From: Brachionus plicatilis
Taxonomy: Eukaryota; Rotifera; Eurotatoria; Ploima; Brachionidae
Length of the DNA stretch: 64,000 nucleotides
Assembly: GCA_010279815.1 (NCBI GenBank)
Contig: QEOQ01000348.1
Coordinates: forward strand, 269,154-333,153
Reading direction: 5' to 3'
Under the pieces are notes generated by a model that searched no databases, was not told where the DNA came from, and saw only the letters and a list, made by a program, of their open reading frames with translations. Position numbers and translations under genes: made by a program. Positions 32,829-45,000 of the stretch are shown piece after piece (the first letter of the stretch is position 1; each line of letters starts with the position of its first letter).

Positions 32829-34087
32829 CAGTCAAACCTCGTTATAACGAGCTTTTTGGGCGAAAAATTCGGTATTCGTTATATCGAAATTCCCATATAA
32901 AATGATGGGGACAAAAAAAATTTTAAACCAAATTTTATTGATTAAAAAACTAAAATAAAAATGCGAAAAAAAACAGTTTTTTTGAAAAAAATCAGTAATA
33001 GATGGTTATTTGGTAAAGCTACTTTCAATTATAAAATTTTCAATATTAAATAATAAATTAATTACATTAGAATTATCATCTTTTTTTTTTGGTTAAACAA
33101 AATTTGTTTCAGTTCATTTATTCTATCGATTGCTTCTTTTGAGTTAATCACTTGTTTATTTGCATCTTGTTGCTCTTCAATTTCTGCATCACTGTCTTGC
33201 TCTACTGAATTGTTTGTTGCTATTGAATCGACAATTTCTGCCTCTGAGAGAATTCCGCGCGCAGCCAAGTTGCTATCTATTAACGTTGTATTCTTTGGCC
33301 AGCTTTGAAGTGGTTATTTTTTGCTCAGTAAGCTTTTTTATAATTTTTATCAATTAGAATTTTTAGATGAACAATAATTTTTTTTTTTTTTTTAATAGTT
33401 TATTTCAAAATTAAAATGGCTCTGAGTAATAGAACTCCTTCCGCCATTGTTTTTTAATAGTTTTTCGTTAATAAATTCAATAAATAAATAATTTAATTTT
33501 TAGTTAATTTTTAAATGATTTAAAAAAAAAAGAAAAAGAAACGAATTTAAATAGAAAACCCATATTCAATCATCCATTCATTTATCTCATTCCAGATATC
33601 ACAGAGTGGTGTTTTGTTACTGCATATTCTTGAGCTGTTAATAAAGGCACTGACATAGTCCTTTATTAGCTCTAGAATAAATTTGTTTTTAAAAATAAAG
33701 CATTTTTTAATGTACTTAACGAAAAGTTTGTGAAGGCGGTCTTCGGTTTTGTCAAACTTTATTTCTTCAAGAAACTTAACTAATAGATCTGACGAGATGA
33801 ACAATAATTAGTAATTATCAAGTATTTATTTACTATTTTTTATTATCAAGGTGTTAATTAACGGATGTCATTTTTTTAAAATTCGTTATATAAAGGTTTT
33901 TTTCTTAAGAAAAGTATTACTCGGTTTTTTTTTATTAGTTCGTTATATCGGGATTTCGTTATAAAGAGGTTCGTTGAATCAAAGAAAATTGGCAATCTTT
34001 TTCCTTTATAAAAAAACGGTTCCTGGATTCTCATTCGTAATAAGAGGATTTCGTTATATGGGGGTTCGTTATACGGAGGATCGACTG
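32829..34087 (-). mobile_element. pogo/Tigger-type DNA transposon, second copy, carrying a LINE insertion
   Basis: Starts CAGTCAAACCTCGTTATAAC and ends ATACGGAGGATCGACTG, flanked by TA on both sides (32827-32828, 34088-34089). It lies in the opposite orientation to the copy at 12049. The C-terminal coding remnant at 33268-33062 reads AARGILSEAEIVDSIATNNS. A helix-turn-helix remnant (TEQKITTSKLAKEYNVN) is fused almost directly to it, showing a larger internal deletion than in the first copy. Confidence 0.87.
33380..33794 (-). mobile_element. 5'-truncated LINE inserted in the Tigger element
   Basis: Flanked by a 15-bp direct repeat AGATGAACAATAATT (33365-33379 and 33795-33809). On the minus strand it runs from coding sequence (FVKYIKKCFIFKNKFILELI, then IWNEINEWMIEYGFSI and stop) through a 3' UTR and AATAAA (33399-33404) to poly(A). 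This is a textbook non-LTR insertion. The family matches the remnant at 3145-3606. Confidence 0.88.
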
Positions 34088-34108
34088 TACTTGTTTACAC
34101 AAACTTTT

Positions 34109-34422
34109 TAAATTTGATTTTTTTGGTAAAGACTTTAATACTGTAAAAAATTTCTTAGAAAAATATAATTTATTTTCTTTCACCATCGTTTTTTATCAAA
34201 ATTATTAACTTTTTCATTTAAACTTATGAAATTTGATAATGCACCTACAATCTTAAAAGATCAACTTCAAACAAATTATTCAAGAAAATTAAAATGGAAT
34301 TTACGGAATTCGGATAAATTGGTACAGAATGGAGCTAGATCAAAATTTGGTGAAATGACATTTTCTTATTTTTTTCCAAAATTAATTAATAACTTTGTTA
34401 TCGAAAAAATCAATTTAATTTA
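34109..34422 (+). pseudogene. LINE ORF2 C-terminal remnant
   Basis: The translation includes FDNAPTILKDQLQTNYSRKL and, further on, GEMTFSYFFPKLINNFVIEK. This matches the G-x(2)-SF-Y-x(2)-P-x-LWN-x-LP tail region of CR1/jockey-type ORF2. One internal stop occurs upstream. It sits immediately beside the Tigger element. Confidence 0.55.
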
Positions 34423-34638
34423 ACAAATAATATAAACCTAATTTACAAAAAGGCTTGTAAATTATTCAATAAATTTGATTTATTTTACAAAAATTTTAAA
34501 TTTAAATGAAAAAATTTAATTTAAATGAGACTTCTTATATTCTTTATTTTTTATTTTTATGTAAAACTTGAATTTTATTTTAAAAAAGAATATTTTGTAT
34601 TTTATTTTAATTTTTTTTTAAATAATTAAATAAATTAA

Positions 34639-35309
34639 GTGTTAATCAGTCTTGTAAAAGATAAGGGTACTAGCCTGTTGATTAACCTTGAATATAAAAA
34701 TATAAATCTTCTTTTTTTTATTTTCATAAACAATTTGTTCGAATCTTTAAGTAATGAAACAAAAGTCCATGCTGATGATATGAAAATTTTAGCAGCTGTT
34801 AACCATCTAAATGATAACTTAACTTTACAGCGCGATATTTATACTGTTTAAAGCTGGGCGATTACATGGGCGACTGATTTAAATGTAGAAAAGTGTAAAG
34901 TTATGCATATTGGTAATAAAAATCCTCAGTTTGACTACACAATTTTTAATAAACAAAATTGGAAAAGGATTTAGGTGTGTTTTTTCAAAATGATCTAAAA
35001 TGAGGCGCACATGTTAGCTACTCTTCTGACAGAGCGAATAAGATTTTGGGAATGATTTGGGAAAATTTTAAATTTTTTGACGCCAATGAATATGGAATTA
35101 GTGTTTGTAATCCATACCTGAAAGAAGATAACAAGGAATTAGAAAAAGTACAACGTATATTTACGAAGTTGATTCCAGCCTTTAAGAATCTTGAGTTTGA
35201 AGAAAGATTGAATAGAATAAAACTTACCACTTTGGATACGAGAAGAAGAAGATATTTTTCAATGGCTTACAAAATATCATACAGAATGTCTCAAAAATTT
35301 AGAAATTAG
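34639..35309 (+). pseudogene. CR1-like LINE reverse-transcriptase remnant
   Basis: Contains LFFIFINNLFESLSNETKVH followed by ADDMKIL (the catalytic F/YADD block with H in place of F/Y), then a stop, then SWAITWATDLNVEKCKVMHI and, in another frame, NPYLKEDNKELEKVQRIFTK with LEFEERLNRIKLTTLDTRRR. These are successive conserved blocks of CR1/Rex-type RT. Frameshifts and stops make it dead. Confidence 0.8.
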
Positions 35310-36095
35310 TTATTTTATTTATCTAAAATTATTTATTTATTGAATTTGATGAAATATTGAGTGAAAAAAAAAAATAAAAACATTAATTTTTAGATTCTTT
35401 ATTTGGCTACAATTTAATCACACTCGGCTTGAAAAAAAATTTTTTTAAATTTCGATCAACTATCAGTTGGACCGTAAGACCCAGTTTTTGACTTGTAAAA
35501 CTAGTAATGACGAGAAAAATCCCGAGTGGCTGTTAACGGACCACATGTCTACAGGATAATGATAAGACCTTGATCTTTCGGCCACTAATTATATGTAAGA
35601 GAATGGCCTAAACGTTTTTGCCGAAAAGTATATCAAAATCTAAATTTTGTTTTCCTTTTTTTTGATTTCTTATTTTTTTTCGTATCAAAAAAAAGAAAAG
35701 AAAATTTAGATTTTGATATATTTTAAAACAATTTTGTTTAATAAATAATTAAAAAAAATTTAATTTTCAGTAAAAACTATTATTTTAGATTTTTTAGAAC
35801 CATTAGCAACTTAATTTAAATTTTTAGTTGTATTATTGAACTTGAAGGTTTTTTTCGCTATTTTTTTTGCTTGTGTAGCAACAGGTTCGACATTTTCCTG
35901 GCTGTCAATTAAACTAAACACTTAAAAAAAAAATATTATAAAATTTTTTTTTTAAAATAAATTTGAAATAAAGATTTTCCTAAAAGTTTTAAAATTGGTT
36001 TATTTGTATGGTTTGTTTTGGTCGTGAACACATATTTATAAAATAGTGAGGGGTCCAAAATCAAAGATTCTAAAATAAAAAAATTTTATAAAAAT
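35310..36095. other. Upstream region of SMC6
   Basis: About 35455-35620 is a less A/T-rich island without a recognisable ORF or tRNA. On the minus strand 35924-35823 a 30-codon frame (SLIDSQENVEPVATQAKK and so on) ends in TAA, but nothing links it to a gene. Confidence 0.35.
36037..36043 (+). promoter_or_regulatory. Possible TATA box of SMC6
   Basis: TATAAAA, 53 nt upstream of the SMC6 start ATG. In such A/T-rich DNA the match may be chance. Confidence 0.3.
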
Positions 36096-39000
36096 ATGTC
36101 TAAACGAAAAGCACCACGAGAAGATGACAATTTTTTGATTCCGTCAAATTCTACTCAAAATGGAAGTCAAGTGTCAACTCAAGTATTGAACGAATACAAC
36201 AATGCCTCATCGCCAAAAAAGAAGCGAATTAGCAGAAATTTTTCCGACTTATCCCAACTAAACGATCTCAGCTCATTAAAAGTAATCAAAGTGAACAAAA
36301 AAAAAATTTTCACAATTAAATAAAATCTTTAATTAAAAGAGCTCATCAATTCCGCGACCAGGGGTGATTGAAAAAGTGTATCTCAAAAACTTCAAATGCC
36401 ATTCTCTTCTTTCTTTCGATCTTCATCCTTACATTAATTTTATTCTCGGCAGAAATGGAAGTAAATTAAAGAAAATTAAATAAATAAAAAATTTAAATGG
36501 GGTTAAAGGTGGCAAAAGTGCCATAATGGACGCCATAATTTTGTGTCTAGGGGGCAGAGCAAACAGTACAGGGCGACAAGCGTCAGCCAAGACTTTTATA
36601 AAAACCAACTGCGAGTAAGATCTTAAAAGATGGGGTAATGTGAAATTCAAATAAAAATTGAAAAAAAAATTGGGTCTGGTCAAAAGTTTGACCACCTGAT
36701 CACAAAATTTTCAGTAAAAAATATAAACACATGATCTTGAAATTGACTATTAAAATTTATAAAGTCAATTTTATGGACAAGAAAAAAATTTATTTTCCAA
36801 AAGCAAAAAAATATTTATTTTGTTTCTTAAATTTTTGAGTCAATTTTGAGACCACTTTTATTACAAATTTTATCTGATACAAATTATTTTTTTGAAATTT
36901 TTTCAATTTCAAAATAAATGGATTTAGATGAATTCCTTTAGATCGACCCTTTAAATCAGCTAAAAAAGCTGATAAACATTGGAGTTTTGTACCCAGAAAG
37001 TCCATTTATTTTTGAATTGAAAAAAATTTCATAAAAATAATTTATATCAAAATGAATTGTGCAATCAAAGTGGTTTCAAAATTAACTCAAAAATTTTATG
37101 AACAAAAAAATTAATTTTTTGTAAATTTTGAGTAAATTTTGAGATCAGATGGTCAAACTTTTGACCAGACCCAAAAATTATTTATAAATTTTGAAGTAAG
37201 TATTTGAAATATTTTTAATTAGAAAAAAAAAAATTTTTTTTTGAAATTAAAAATTTTCATAAAAATACAAAACCGATTTTAAAAATAAATGTTCTATTTT
37301 TCGATTTAAAACTCTCAAAAAATTGGCAAATTTTATAATTAAAAAAATTTCGATTCTGAAAAAACTTTTATTTTTAAGTTTACTTTTAATATATTTTCTT
37401 CTGCCTTGTCCAAAATAAAGCTAATTTTTTTTGTTCTTTATAAAAGGCACAAATTAAAATTATTCTATGCATTTTGCTTGTTAAAAATTTAAGAAAAAAT
37501 ATAAATTTTTTTGTTCATAAAATTGACTATGTAAATTTTAATAGTCAATTTCAAGATCATGTGTTCATATTTTTTACTGAAGATTTTTTTAAATCAAATT
37601 TTGTGATCAGGTGGTCAAACTTTTGACCAGACCCCAAAAATTCTTCCTTTTTTGATGAATTAAAATTAAAGTTAATAAAATATACTTAAAAAAAATACTG
37701 CTACAAAGTGTTACATACTTTGTTGCACCTTTATTACCAAAATTAAAATCATCATTTTTTTATTAGTAAATTAAACAAATAATCAATTTAAATCTTATTG
37801 ATATTTGCTTTTTTGTCTTATTAAAATATGAGAAAAATAATTTTAAGTAAAAAAGGTGCATCAAAACATGTTGCACTTAGTTGCAGTATTTTTTTTAAGT
37901 ATATTTTATTTACCTTAATTTTAATTCATCAAAAAAGGAAGAATTATTGCTCAATTTGTATTTGAATTTCACAATACCAAAAGATGGTGGAATGGTGATA
38001 ATTTTTTTCCAGTAAAGCAGAACTGTGTGTAGTGATTAGGAATGAAGGTGAGGAAGCCTACAAGCCAGATGTGTACGGCTCTAAAATAATTGTGGAGCGC
38101 AAAATAAGCCGTGACGGCTCTTCTCAGTACAAACTAATGAACGAGGATAAAAAGCTTGTGTCGAGCAAAAAGGCTGAATTGGACAGCATCACAGAACAGT
38201 TCAACATTCAGGTAGAAAATCCGGTCTGCTTCTTAAACCAGGAGACAAGCAAACACTTTCTGAACTCGTCAAACAAATCAGACAAATACAAGCTGTTCAT
38301 GAAGGCCTCTCAATTGGAATCAATGCGGCTTCTGCAGGAACAAATCGAAAAACAGCGGATGGTATCCAAAAATTTGATCGAAGAAAAAGAAGGCTATTTG
38401 CCAAGGCTCAAAAAGGACTTGTACGACTGGGAAGAAAAGTACAAAAAGTGCCAATCAGCTGAAAAACTGAAGCAAAAACAGGCTTTTTTGATGCAGGAAT
38501 TCTCATGGGCAAGTGTGATCCGGTTGGAAAAGAGCTGCGAAAAAGTGCTGAAAGAAAAGAGACAAGCGGAAAAAATGCGGGATAAATATGAGGAAAAAAT
38601 CGCTGATTTGGACTCCAATCATGGACAGAGCAATCAAGAATACGAAAAAATAAAGTGCGAAATCACCGAATTGACCCAGTTGGCCAAGTTGGCTAACCAA
38701 AAGCAGGACCAAATAAATGAGAGATACAAAACAGCTAGCCAGAACTACAAGCTGACATCGATGGAGATAAAAAAATTGAATGCGTTGATAGAAAAAAAAA
38801 ATCGCGAACAAAACGAGATCAAAAAAAAGTTGAATGAGGACAAGCAGAATTCAAAAGCTGATTATGAGACCGAGAGACTGAGTAAAGAGGCCAAACTTGA
38901 GGAAATAAGAAAAAAATTGTCTGAGTTGAGTGGCATCGAAAAATTTAAGCTAGAAGAGAATAAGAGATATGCACAAGAAGTTGACAGACATAGCAAGGCG

Positions 39001-42000
39001 CTGACTGAGAAAAAGTTTGATATTGACAATCATGAACGTTTGATTAGAAATATGAAAAATGATATTGAGAGTCTGAAAAATGCACGCAATGACCAGATTT
39101 ATAAGTTTGGAGATTTTATGCCCAATTTGGTGGCAGATGTGAAGCGTCATTATGAAATGGGAAAATTTAAAGAGCTGCCACGCGGTCCCATCGGGATTTA
39201 TGTTCAGCCCAAGAGTGATGAGTGGTCGTTGGCCATCGAATCTTGTCTAGGTGGTCTCTTGGGATCGTTTGTTTGCGGAAGCTACGATGATGAAAAACAA
39301 CTACAACAATTGTTTTTTAAGCATATTAAACATGTTAAAAAAAGGCCCAGGATTATTGTCACTGATTTTAGGTCGCCCCTTCACAACACATCTAGATATG
39401 TAAGTCTTGTTTATTTAGCTTTCTTTTACTATTTAAATCGTACAACCTGAATTTCTAATTTTTGACGGCATCTTGAAGTTTAGGATCAAAAAAATAAGAT
39501 CAAATATTATTTTGTTTATAACTTTTGAATGGTACTTGATTAAGTCTCTCTGCAAAAACTCTGCATTTTGCAGTAAAATGCACGCCATTAAAAAGTATTT
39601 AATTTGACTGCGCAATTTAAATGCAGAGTTTTTGCAGAGCCTCACACAATATTCAGCATGTATTTTGCATTATTTAGCATTTTGCAGAGAGACTTAATCA
39701 AGTACCATTCAAAAGTTATCTGATTTTTTTGATCCTCAACTTCAAGATGCCATTTTTGACTTGAAATTATTAAACTACGTTCTTTAAATATTTCTTATAC
39801 CAAAAAAATTTATTAAAAAATTAATTATTATTATTATTTTTATTATTATTTATTTCAATGAACGCCTTTAAGGTGATGTAAAAAAGTTACAAAGTTAAAA
39901 TAAGTATAAAGATAAAAATAAGACAAGAATAAGGGTTTGAGTAAATTAAAAAATAGAAAATAATTATTGATATTCAATTAAATTAGATAAATTAGTTAAG
40001 CATTGATAAACATCTTGATCATTATGATCATTCACAATTTTATTTATGCGTTTTTCGGTGATGTGAAATTTCAGTACAAAAATTACAGTACAAAAAGTAA
40101 AAACATTTTAATTTTTTTTTTTTAATTGTGCAAAAATGATTCTGCAAACAGTACAATATTGTATAAATTTGTACAAACGAATTCAAAGCTCTGCACAAAC
40201 TCTGCAATTTTCTGTAAAATACATGAGTTTCAAACGTTTTATTGATTAAAAATTATTGATTTGAGAATTAAATCTAATTGTTCAATAATGGATAAGGATT
40301 AAAATACCATAAAAAGAGTGAATCAAAAAATAGAACACATAAAAATAAAAAATGCTAATCAAAATTCTAAAGATTAACCAACACATAAATTTTTTGTATA
40401 ACAATTGAAAAAGATTAAAAACCATAAAAACTAAATTTAATTTTTTTTTTCTGTTACCAACACATAATTGAAACAAAGATAATTTTATAAAGTACATATG
40501 TAAGGAAAGATATAGTGTCCAAATAAACACAGAATGTATGTGTCCCGATTGAACAGACTGCAGTTGTTCTAACTTTTTAGATAAGGCAGTATGTACACAT
40601 TTAATAGCATGTTGTATGGTAGAATCAATAACCTTTTATTTGAATGAAATTTAGAATAACTTATGTGTTACTAACACTTATATCAAATAAAAGACTTAAT
40701 TTTTTTTTTTATAAATTAATTTTATGTGTTTGTAACATTTTATTAGAATCATTTTATGTGGTTGTAATCTTTTTTGATAAATAAATATAAGTTTATGTGT
40801 CGTTCACATTATTTATGTTTTTTAATCCTTTTTTATGGTATTTTAATCCTCATTCTACAATAATTGTTATTAAAATATATAGTAAGAATTGTCAGACATA
40901 TCGTAAATTGCTACAAAAATATAAATTATAAATTACAAACTAGTTATATGATTAAACAAGATAGACCATCAAAAAATATCTAATTAAAATATGAAAAAAA
41001 AACGCAGAGTTTTTGCAGAGCTTAGAATTCGTTTGTACAAATTTATACAATATTGTACTGTTTGCAGAGTCATTTTTGCACAATTAAAAAAAATTTATAA
41101 AGTTTTTACTTTTTGTACTATAATTTTTGTACAAAAATTTCAGAATGCCCGTTCTTGCAAAATAATGTAACCAGGCTTCCTTATATTTCCCCAACCACAG
41201 CTTAGTTGAATGAATTATTAATATAAGTTATAAATTGAATTCACTAAATCATCCATAATAGAATTAAAGAAAAATAAGAAAAAAAAAACGCAAAAATAAA
41301 TAATTTTTGTACCCAGGGGTTCTAAAATAACTAACCCTCTAAAAAGTTGTAGTTCTTTCAGACCTAAATATTCAATAATAAAATTAAAATATTTTTTTTA
41401 AAATTATATATATTCTGAAAGAGCATTAAATTTTGTACACTCTGGTGTATATTTTTATTAATAAAAGGGTGTTTAAATTTTATTTATTAAACAACTGAAT
41501 TTTATTTTTACCTGAATCGTATGTATAGTCCCAGGAATCACTTGAGACTAATTTTTTTTTTTTAAATAAACTAATCAAAATAAGAAATAGGGTATTCAAA
41601 GGACGTAGTTTACGAATTTCAAGTCAAAAGCTAGAAATTCAGATAGCACTTAAGTTGTCAATTTTTTGAACTTTATCACTAATTAAATTTTAAATGTATA
41701 AAACCAATTATTCCTATAATATAAAATGTAAAATGAATATATTAATTTTATAGAACAATTTATTGAGAAAAAAAATATTTTTGAATCCTTACAAAAAATT
41801 TTAAATTAATTTTTGAATTATTGAAGAATTTAAAGTTTATGCATTACACTTAATTAAAGTTCAGTTTGGTTTAGAAAATAATGATATTTTTTATCATAAA
41901 ATTCTTAAGACCCATTGAATTTAATATATTTGATTATGATCAATAAAGCCATTGGACTTTAGGTAGTTTTGAAAAACTATGAAAAAATAAAATAAAAAAA

Positions 42001-45000
42001 TTCGAATTTTAATTTTTTTAGTGCAAAATTAACTTGAAAAATCAATAATCGATTTTAATGATTAAATAATCATTTTATTAATCTTATTTTTAATATTATA
42101 AAATTTCGTTAATTATCAATCGGATTAAAATTGTCAAAATTGGTTTATTTAAATAAATCTTTTTAAAATTTTTATGACTTGACTTTAACTTTATGACTTT
42201 TGAACAACTTTGTTATCAATTCATTTATAATTAATTCTTATTTATTAATTAATTTACAATTCATTTTAAATGGAGTTTTTCAAAATTAAATTTTTTTAAT
42301 TTATTTTTTCAGTTGCTTATTTATTTTTGATCCAAAGATCCAATAAATAGTTTTCACGACTTAAAAAAAAACTTCAAAAATAAGATTAAAATAAAAAAAA
42401 AAATTTTAAAACGTTTTCTAAGAAAGGCAAAATTTTGATTTATTTTCAAGTGATTATTTTTTTTAAAACAAAGCCATCAATCAAAAATAAAATAAATAAA
42501 AAATATGCTTAATTTAGAGACCAGAGAATACTCGTTTTCCAACAGTGTATGAAATGCTGAATATCAAGGACACAATAATCGCTAATACTTTGATAGATCA
42601 TCGAAAAATTGAATCAATATTGCTTTTGCCAGACAGATCAACAGTCAGAGAAGTGATTGAGCAAAGTAGAGACCAGAACACTAATGAAGCGTTTTCCAGA
42701 AACGGTGACCAATTTTACAGCAGACCTTCTTTTAAGATGTACGCTTGTTCGTTCAGAGAAGCCAGGATATTCATCAAAGACTCGGAACTTGCCATCAACC
42801 ACAAACAACTTGAAATAGAAAAAATTACCAAGAATATTCAGGCTGTAAAGAACGAACTTTCTTCCCTTAAGACTGAAATTGATTCCAACAAGCAATTGAA
42901 GTCTCAAAACGACAAACAAATTGATCACATGCGCCGAGAACAACTCCAACTGAACCATGTATTAACTTTGAATTTTTAAAAATTTTTAAATTTTATTTTT
43001 TTCTTAAAGAAATTAAGAGAAGTTGAAAGTATTAATGTACCAGAGCCAGTTGATATAAAGGTATTTGAGGATGAGATTGAACAGCTTGAAGAAGAGATTA
43101 ATGGAATTAGAAATCAGATTGGACAAGTTGAGCAGAACTCGGTTGAGAAAAAGACTCAGTTTGAACAAGCTCGAGCTGAGATGGAAAAAAACGAGCTGGA
43201 AATGAATGAGATATCGCAACAAATTGATCAATTAAAGGAAAAGTTTAATCAGTTTGACAAAGAAAGGTCTGAGTACAAAGACGCTGTGGCATATTATAAA
43301 AAATTAATTTCCCAACTTGAACCCAAATTAAGAGAAATAGAAAATTCGCACAACTCATCAACCGAAGAGCTGCAGGTAATTTTCTTATTTAATTTTTTTT
43401 TAAACTTAATACATTTAGAATTTTTTATTATATTTATTTAATCTTCCTATTTAAAAATCAAATCTTGGCTAAAAAATTAAGCATTAAACTTTCTCAGGCT
43501 TATCATTTAATATTTAAAAAAAAATGAATTTATTAACGTTAATTGAGAAAGAATCTTTCAATTTTTAAATCAATTTTAATTTTCACACTCCTTCAACGAA
43601 TTTTTGGATCCAAAATTAGATAAAACTTTTTCAAAAATATCTTTTTTTATCTAAATATAATTATTTTGCTGAAAGGAATGATTTAGTATACATTCTTTTT
43701 TGCCAAACTTGGTCTTAATCATTTTTTAATTAAATAAATAATAAATTATTTGATCCTAGATGCTAAAAATTCTAATAAAACCAGTAAAATTTTTTTACTT
43801 AAATTTTTTGATTACTTACTCTAAACTTTCTTTAAAATAATTACTTTTTAATTTTAATTTATTTCTATTTTGTTTTTTATTTTTTTTAATTTTCATTAAT
43901 TTTATCCAGATAATTAAATTCATTTTTTTTTTCGATAAACACTTTAGTATTTTAATATTGAGGGACTTCTTCTTATGTACCCTAAAAAAGTTCACACTCT
44001 GGCCTCACATGTTTTCAATATAATAATAAATTATAAGTTTCAGTAGAAACTTAATTAAAAAAATTTGAGTTTAGGCAAATTGAAGTTCATGATTAAATAT
44101 TAATTTCAAATCAAAATTTTTAAAATTTAGATTTAAAAAAAAAGATCCTTTTTATCAATTTATTTATTAATAAATGACTAAACTTAATTAAATAGATTTT
44201 TTTAAACTTTTTAAGGAAATAAAAAATTTTGAGAATTTTTATTTAAATATTAATCAATATTTTGAACTTTTGCAATTCAAAATTTAACTTTATTTCGCTG
44301 TAATATATTTTTATTTGAGCTAAAATTTGGATAACTTAATGTGGATTTTAACATTGTCTTTAAAGTTTTCAAATTAAGATTTTGGAAAAATCAATTAATG
44401 ATAGAAAAAACAATATTTTTTTTAAATTTAAGAAATTAAACATTTAATGTTTAACTATAAAAATAAATAAAAAAGCTTTTTTCATCATTTTAATTGAGAT
44501 TTTAATTAAGTTTTGATTATGAAGTTGCTTTCAGCTTATACAAAAATTTCATTAATTTGAGAGAAATAATATTAAAATTAAAAAAATTTTACAAAAAAAA
44601 ATTAGAAAGGAACAAAAGTTAAAAATAGTTTCTATTTTAGAAAAAACATATTCTTATTAATAATTTATAAAAATTGTATTGAAAAAAAATTGTTATTCAA
44701 ATAAATAGAGTTAAAATTTGTAAATATAAAATGTAAATTTTAGTTGAAGTTTTGAGGTTTTCAAAAATATAGAAAGAAAAATTGATTGACGAAAAAATCT
44801 TCCAAACTAAAGTTAGTCCAAGACTCAACAAAATATCATTCAAATAAAATGGATTATCTTACTATTTAAAATTCAAAAATGAGAAAAATTTTGTCAAAAA
44901 TATTTAATTAAAGGATTAAAAAAATTTTGATTCTAAATTAAATTAAAAAGATAAAATGAAGAAAATAAATTAAAATTGATAAAAAATCACAAAGGTAATC

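Noticed and set aside
35823..35924. Possible terminal exon of a minus-strand gene (SLIDSQENVEPVATQ and so on)
   Set aside because: Only about 30 codons, and no upstream exon can be placed because SMC6 starts on the other strand nearby.
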